The position numbers and the translations under genes were made by a program. From Microvirga zambiensis WSM3693 (GTDB lineage: Bacteria; Pseudomonadota; Alphaproteobacteria; Rhizobiales; Beijerinckiaceae): DNA of 36,826 nucleotides. A model generated the notes under the pieces. The model made no database searches, was not told where the DNA came from, and saw nothing but the letters and a program-made list of their open reading frames with translations. Shown one piece after another: positions 32,867 to 36,826 of this stretch. The DNA is taken from the NCBI RefSeq assembly GCF_016735695.1, contig NZ_JAERQD010000054.1, forward strand, positions 1-36,826, given 5' to 3'. Position 1 is the stretch's first letter; the number at the start of each line of letters is the position of its first letter.

Positions 32867-35743
32867 ATGCACGGCAGCCTTGGACTCAACAGCAGACTGG
32901 ATTTTCTCTCGGGCGGAGGCGAGATGGGTGCACTCATCCGTGCCCATGACTGGGCGGCGACGCCGCTCGGCTCGCCGGAGGACTGGCCGTACGGTCTCAA
33001 GTCCTTGGTCGGGGTCATGCTGGGATCCAACCAGCCGATGTTCATCGCCTGGGGCGCGGACCGCACATTGCTCTACAACGATGCCTATGCCGAGGTCCTG
33101 GTGCGCAAGCATCCGGCCGCCCTGGGGCGCGACTTCATCGAGGTCTGGCACGAGATCCGCGCCGACCTCCTGCCGATCGTCGGGCAGGCCTACGCGGGCA
33201 AACCCGTGCACATGGACGACATCACCCTCATGATGGAGCGGCGCGGCTACCCGGAGGAGACGCACTTCTCCTTCTCCTACACACCCGTGCGGGATGAGGG
33301 TGGGGCCATCGCCGGCTTCTTCTGCCCCTGCACCGAGATCACGGGCCAGGTCATGGCCGAGCGGCGCCTGGCGGCCGAGACCGGGCGCCAGCGGCGGCTG
33401 TTCGAGCAGGCACCCGGCTTCGTGGCGGTCCTGACCAGTCCAGGGCACCGCTTCGAGTTCGTCAACCAGGCCTACAGACGCCTGTTCGGCGACCGTGACT
33501 TCATCGGCAAGACCGTCCGGGAGGCATTCCCCGAACTCGGGGGCCAAGGCTTCTTCGAGCGGCTCGACCAAGTCTACACGTCGGGCGAGCGCTTCGTCGC
33601 CCATCACCTGCCGATCCGTCTCCGGCGCTCGCCCGGGGCGGCGGCCGAGGAGCGCTTCCTCGACTTCATCTATGAGCCCGTGAGGGACGAGGACGGCCAG
33701 GTCACCGGCATCTTCTGCGAGGGCCACGACGTCACCGAGGCGCACCTCGCCCGATCTGCCATTGACGCCAGCAACGCGCGCTATACCAGCGTGCTGGCCG
33801 CCATGAGCGAGGGATTCGTCGTCCTCAACGAGGATTACCACGTCACCGAGATCAACGCCGAGGGACTGCGGCTCGACGGCCGGCCCGCGAGCGAACTTCT
33901 CGGCAAGATGCACTGGGAAGCGTTCCCCGGCTCGGTCGGCACCCCGGTCGAGGCCGCCTACCGACGGGCCATGACCGAACGCGTGCCGGTGGAACTCGAG
34001 CACCGTTACGTCAATCCGGCTGACGACCACGACGTCTGGCTGGCCTTGCGGATCTACCCGGTGCCGGGCGGGGTGGCCGCCTTCTATCGCGACATCAGCG
34101 AACGGATTCGTGCCGAGGAGGCGCGGCGCCGGAGCGAGGAGCGCCTGCGGACGGCCTTGGGCATCAGCACGGTCGGGGTGCTGTTCTGGGGCAAGGGCTT
34201 CGCGCTGACGGAGGCGAACGATGCCTTCCTGCGCATGACGGGATTCAGCCGTGAGGAGGCCATCGGCCTGACGTGGCAGGAGCTCACCCCCGAGGAGTTC
34301 CATCCGGAGTCCTGGCGGGCGGTGGAGCAGGTCACCACCCTGGGCGAGGCTACCCCGTACGAGAAGCAGTACTTCCGCAAGGACGGCTCCCGCTGGTGGG
34401 GCCTGTTCGCTCCGCGCAAGGTCGGCGATGAGGTCGTCGAGTTCGTGCTCGACGTCACGGACCGCCGGAAGGCTGAGGCTGCCTTGCGCCGCCTCAACGA
34501 GGAACTGGAAACCCGGGTCATGGAGGCCGTCGCCGAACGGGAAAAGACGGAAGCAGCCCTGCGCCAGTCGCAGAAGCTGGAGGCGGTCGGTCAGCTCACG
34601 GGCGGCGTGGCGCACGACTTCAACAACCTGCTCACCATCATCCGCTCGTCGGTAGAGTTCCTGCGCCGGCCCAACCTGCCGGAGGAGCGCCGCCGCCGCT
34701 ACATCGATGCGATCACCGACACGGTGGATCGTGCCGCCAAGCTCACGGGGCAGTTGCTGGCCTTCGCGCGCCGGCAGGCCCTTAAGCCGGAAGTCTTTGA
34801 TGTGCCCAACCGCATCCAGGCGGTCACCGACATGCTGCGCACCATCGTGGGCAGCCGTATTCGGATCGAGGCCGACATTGCCTGCGAACCCTGCCTCGTG
34901 GAGGCGGACGTGGTCCAGTTCGAGACGGCGCTCGTGAACATGGCAGTGAACGCCCGCGATGCCATGAACGGGGAAGGTACCCTGACGGTGCGCGTCGACG
35001 CCCTGGCCGAGATGCCGTCGATCCGCGGCCATGGGGGCAGTCCCGGCAAGTTCGTGGCGGTGTCGATCGGCGATACGGGCTCGGGCATTCCGGCCTATCA
35101 GCTCGGGCAAATCTTCGAGCCGTTCTTCACCACCAAGGAGGTCGGCAAGGGCACGGGCCTGGGCCTGAGCCAAGTCTATGGGTTCGCCAAGCAGTCCGGC
35201 GGCGACGTTGCCGTCGAGAGCGAACTTGGAAGGGGCACGACCTTCACCCTCTACCTGCCCAAGGTCGAGCGAGGCGTCGAACTGGACGGAGCAGCGGATC
35301 GCGTCGATGGCGATGGCCCCTACGAGAATGGCCGCGGGTGCCGCGTGCTGGTGGTCGAGGACAACATCGAGGTTGGTCGGTTCTCGACGCAGCTTCTCCA
35401 GGATCTCGGGTACGAGACCACCTGGGCCGCAAACGCAGCCGAGGCCCTCAAGCTGCTGGCGGACGACCATGCGCGCTTCGACGTAGTGTTCTCGGACGTG
35501 GTCATGCCCGGCATGAGCGGCGTCGAGTTGGGCCGGGAGGTCCAGAAGCGCTTCCCCGCCTTACCCGTGGTCCTTACGTCCGGCTACAGCCACGTGCTGG
35601 CCGAGGAGGGGCGGCATGGATTCGAATTGCTGCACAAGCCTTATGCCGTCGAGGACGTCTCACGGGTGCTGCGGCGCGTGACACGCGAACCCGTTTCGTC
35701 CCGCCAGGCCGGAACCGACACGACCCGTACGAAGGAAGGCTGA
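32867..35743 (+). CDS. Hybrid sensor histidine kinase with multiple PAS domains
   Basis: A 958-aa soluble kinase without membrane helices. Four PAS-like domains lie at about 45-165, 175-295, 305-415 and 425-540, each ending in a D[I/V]T/S-type motif (CTEITG, GHDVTEA, YRDISER, VLDVTDR). A linker coiled coil (540-565) leads to the HisKA domain with H583 (VAHDFNNLLT), the ATPase domain (N691/N695, DTGSG 736-740, GTGLGLS 762-768) and a C-terminal receiver with D877 (FSDVVMPG), T904 and K924 (LLHKPY). It senses a cytoplasmic signal and would pass phosphate to its own receiver and perhaps to the next gene product, whose ATG is 2 bases after its stop. The signal is unknown; no heme or flavin Cys (LOV NCRFLQ) is seen. 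Confidence 0.93.
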   Translation: MHGSLGLNSRLDFLSGGGEMGALIRAHDWAATPLGSPEDWPYGLKSLVGVMLGSNQPMFIAWGADRTLLYNDAYAEVLVRKHPAALGRDFIEVWHEIRADLLPIVGQAYAGKPVHMDDITLMMERRGYPEETHFSFSYTPVRDEGGAIAGFFCPCTEITGQVMAERRLAAETGRQRRLFEQAPGFVAVLTSPGHRFEFVNQAYRRLFGDRDFIGKTVREAFPELGGQGFFERLDQVYTSGERFVAHHLPIRLRRSPGAAAEERFLDFIYEPVRDEDGQVTGIFCEGHDVTEAHLARSAIDASNARYTSVLAAMSEGFVVLNEDYHVTEINAEGLRLDGRPASELLGKMHWEAFPGSVGTPVEAAYRRAMTERVPVELEHRYVNPADDHDVWLALRIYPVPGGVAAFYRDISERIRAEEARRRSEERLRTALGISTVGVLFWGKGFALTEANDAFLRMTGFSREEAIGLTWQELTPEEFHPESWRAVEQVTTLGEATPYEKQYFRKDGSRWWGLFAPRKVGDEVVEFVLDVTDRRKAEAALRRLNEELETRVMEAVAEREKTEAALRQSQKLEAVGQLTGGVAHDFNNLLTIIRSSVEFLRRPNLPEERRRRYIDAITDTVDRAAKLTGQLLAFARRQALKPEVFDVPNRIQAVTDMLRTIVGSRIRIEADIACEPCLVEADVVQFETALVNMAVNARDAMNGEGTLTVRVDALAEMPSIRGHGGSPGKFVAVSIGDTGSGIPAYQLGQIFEPFFTTKEVGKGTGLGLSQVYGFAKQSGGDVAVESELGRGTTFTLYLPKVERGVELDGAADRVDGDGPYENGRGCRVLVVEDNIEVGRFSTQLLQDLGYETTWAANAAEALKLLADDHARFDVVFSDVVMPGMSGVELGREVQKRFPALPVVLTSGYSHVLAEEGRHGFELLHKPYAVEDVSRVLRRVTREPVSSRQAGTDTTRTKEG

Positions 35744-35745
35744 CG

Positions 35746-36117
35746 ATGAGTGACGACACCCCGGGCCGCCGCATCCTCCTTGTCGAGGACGAAACGATGA
35801 TCGCGATGCTGGTCGAGGACATGCTCGAGGATCTCGGACATGAGCTGGTCAGGGTCGCCACCCGCCTCGAGGACGCGGTTGCCGCCGCCGGGAACGAGGC
35901 CATCGACTTGGCGATCCTCGACCTCAACCTGGGCGGCGTCCTGACCTACCCGGCAGCCGACGTGCTCGCGGAGCGGGGCATCCCGTTCATCTTCGCGACC
36001 GGCTACGGCAGCGGCGGGCTCAAGGAGGGCTATGCCGCCCGTCTGACCCTGCAACAGCCGTTCAACACGGAGGCGCTGGAACAAGCGATCGGGCAGGCGC
36101 TCGGGCGAAGAGCCTGA
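35746..36117 (+). CDS. Single-domain response regulator, lacking conserved Lys
   Basis: A 123-aa CheY-like receiver. It has the acidic pair ED (14-15) in LLVEDE, phosphoacceptor D59 (ILDLNLGG) and T85 (FATGYG). The invariant Lys before Pro in beta-5 is Gln here (Q104 in TLQQPF), a change that usually alters phosphorylation signalling. AAGGAAGG lies ahead of the ATG, and it starts 2 bases after the kinase stop, so they are co-expressed and the receiver is its likely partner. It has no output domain; it may work by protein contacts or as a phosphate sink. Confidence 0.92.
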   Translation: MSDDTPGRRILLVEDETMIAMLVEDMLEDLGHELVRVATRLEDAVAAAGNEAIDLAILDLNLGGVLTYPAADVLAERGIPFIFATGYGSGGLKEGYAARLTLQQPFNTEALEQAIGQALGRRA

Positions 36118-36230
36118 GATCCTCCTGAAGGCGGGGCGGGCGCCGGCCACCCCGGGGGCGGATTGCCGTCAATGGGACCCGAAACGTCCTCGAGCGTTAC
36201 AACAGGTTGCGATTGCATACGGATGACACG

Positions 36231-36826
36231 ATGAACCACGAGCAGCGGGAGGCCGCACCGGGACGTTCCCCCGAGCAGGGGGGAACCTCGGCCGACGAAC
36301 TGGCCTACCGCTTGCACCAGCAGGAGCTGCTGGCAGGCTTCGGCGTCCTCGCGTTGCGGACGCCGGATTTCATGGACCTGCTCCAGGAGGCGACTCGGCT
36401 CTGTGCGCAGGGACTGCATGTCCGGTACTGCAAGGCCATGGAGTACCTGCCCGACGAGGATCGGCTCATCGTCCGTGCCGGGGTGGGCTGGAGGCCCGGC
36501 ACGATCGGGTCCACGACGGGTGCCGACCCGGAAAGCCCCACCGGCTACGCCTTCCGCACGGGAGAGCCCGTGATCTCGAGCCACCTCGGGGACGAGGACC
36601 GTTTCCGCACTCCACGGATCCTGGCGGAGCACGGCATCCGGCGCGCCATCAACGTGCCCATCGCCACTGACATGGGCCGCTACGGCCTCCTGGAGGCCGA
36701 CAGCCCGATCGAGGGGCGGTTCACCGAGGCCGACCTCGCCTTCATGCAAGGGTTCGCCAACCTGCTCGGGGTTGCCCTGGAGCGCCGCCGCAGCGAGGAG
36801 GGACTGCGCCTCGCGCACGCACGCAA
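36231..36826 (+). CDS. GAF-domain sensor protein, probably histidine kinase (3' truncated by window)
   Basis: The frame is open to the end of the window, 198 codons. It starts MNHEQREAAPGRSPEQG, followed by a helix (LHQQELLAGFGVLALRT) and a GAF domain at about 45-185: TRLCAQGLHVRYCKAMEYLP, RAGVGWRPGTIG, GYAFRTGEPVISSHLGDE and VPIATDMGRYGLLEADSP, ending in FMQGFANLLGVALERRRSEE. The last residues look like the linker to a HisKA/HWE kinase, typical of proteins coded next to such two-component genes, but the kinase part lies outside the window. The GAF ligand is unknown. The gene follows the receiver by 113 bases. Confidence 0.8.
   Translation, partial: MNHEQREAAPGRSPEQGGTSADELAYRLHQQELLAGFGVLALRTPDFMDLLQEATRLCAQGLHVRYCKAMEYLPDEDRLIVRAGVGWRPGTIGSTTGADPESPTGYAFRTGEPVISSHLGDEDRFRTPRILAEHGIRRAINVPIATDMGRYGLLEADSPIEGRFTEADLAFMQGFANLLGVALERRRSEEGLRLAHAR

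Noticed and set aside
32837..35470. Minus-strand open frame of 877 codons
   Set aside because: It is antisense to the hybrid histidine kinase, whose motifs are unmistakable; no domain is seen on the minus strand.
1..36826. CRISPR arrays, retrons or other repeat arrays
   Set aside because: I looked for regularly spaced repeats of 20-40 bases and found none; the only repeated sequences are the recombinase units, MITEs and insertion-sequence ends.

Overview
The window looks like a GC-rich alphaproteobacterial chromosome or large plasmid, probably Rhizobiales and perhaps close to Microvirga/Methylobacterium. This rests on overall gene style (urease with a UT-type urea channel and HupE, CBS-BON and DUF1269 stress proteins, PAS-rich HWE/HisKA-type kinases) and on the tRNA sequence; it is an inference, not a measured placement.

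Layout. (1) 1-2.8 kb: a small secreted glycine-zipper protein, a tRNA-Lys(TTT) whose 5' half has lost base pairs, and a complete IS1182-type insertion sequence with inverted ends and a 4-bp flanking repeat. (2) 2.8-11.3 kb: an efflux/lipid-type locus. A divergent control region with two mirror-image promoters separates a tetR-sORF-fabF-SDR set (minus strand, followed by an oxidoreductase gene broken by an amber codon) from an RND adaptor-pump pair and a 65-aa coiled-coil protein (plus strand). (3) 11.5-12.5 kb: a unit made of a solitary tyrosine recombinase, a terminator hairpin and a 149-bp MITE. (4) 12.9-19.8 kb: urea transporter and a full urease operon, ureABCEFGD, on the minus strand, with a sigma-54-like promoter, a 28-codon reading frame and a hairpin in its leader; hupE (nickel) diverges from it. 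(5) 20.9-27.8 kb: GntP-type permease, Ca2+/H+ antiporter, IS110 remnant, CBS-BON protein, DUF1269 protein, two small secreted or membrane proteins and a tandem universal stress protein. (6) 28.0-29.2 kb: a second copy of the recombinase unit in the same orientation, carrying a MITE copy identical over 149 bp plus a diverged relative in tandem. (7) 29.4-36.8 kb: a Tat-exported succinylglutamate desuccinylase/aspartoacylase-like protein, a non-canonical Nramp-like transporter, and a signalling cluster (hybrid PAS kinase, single-domain receiver, start of a GAF sensor kinase).

How it fits together. Urea uptake, nickel uptake, urease structural subunits and nickel chaperones form one functional module that is probably nitrogen regulated. 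The urease and stress genes lie between two direct repeats of about 1 kb (91% identical recombinases, identical MITEs), so this 15.5-kb segment could have moved, or could be lost, as a unit. No wholly unknown defence or biosynthetic system was found; the most original signals are the recombinase/MITE bracket, the urease leader with its small ORF, and the translationally coupled 45-aa peptide between tetR and fabF.
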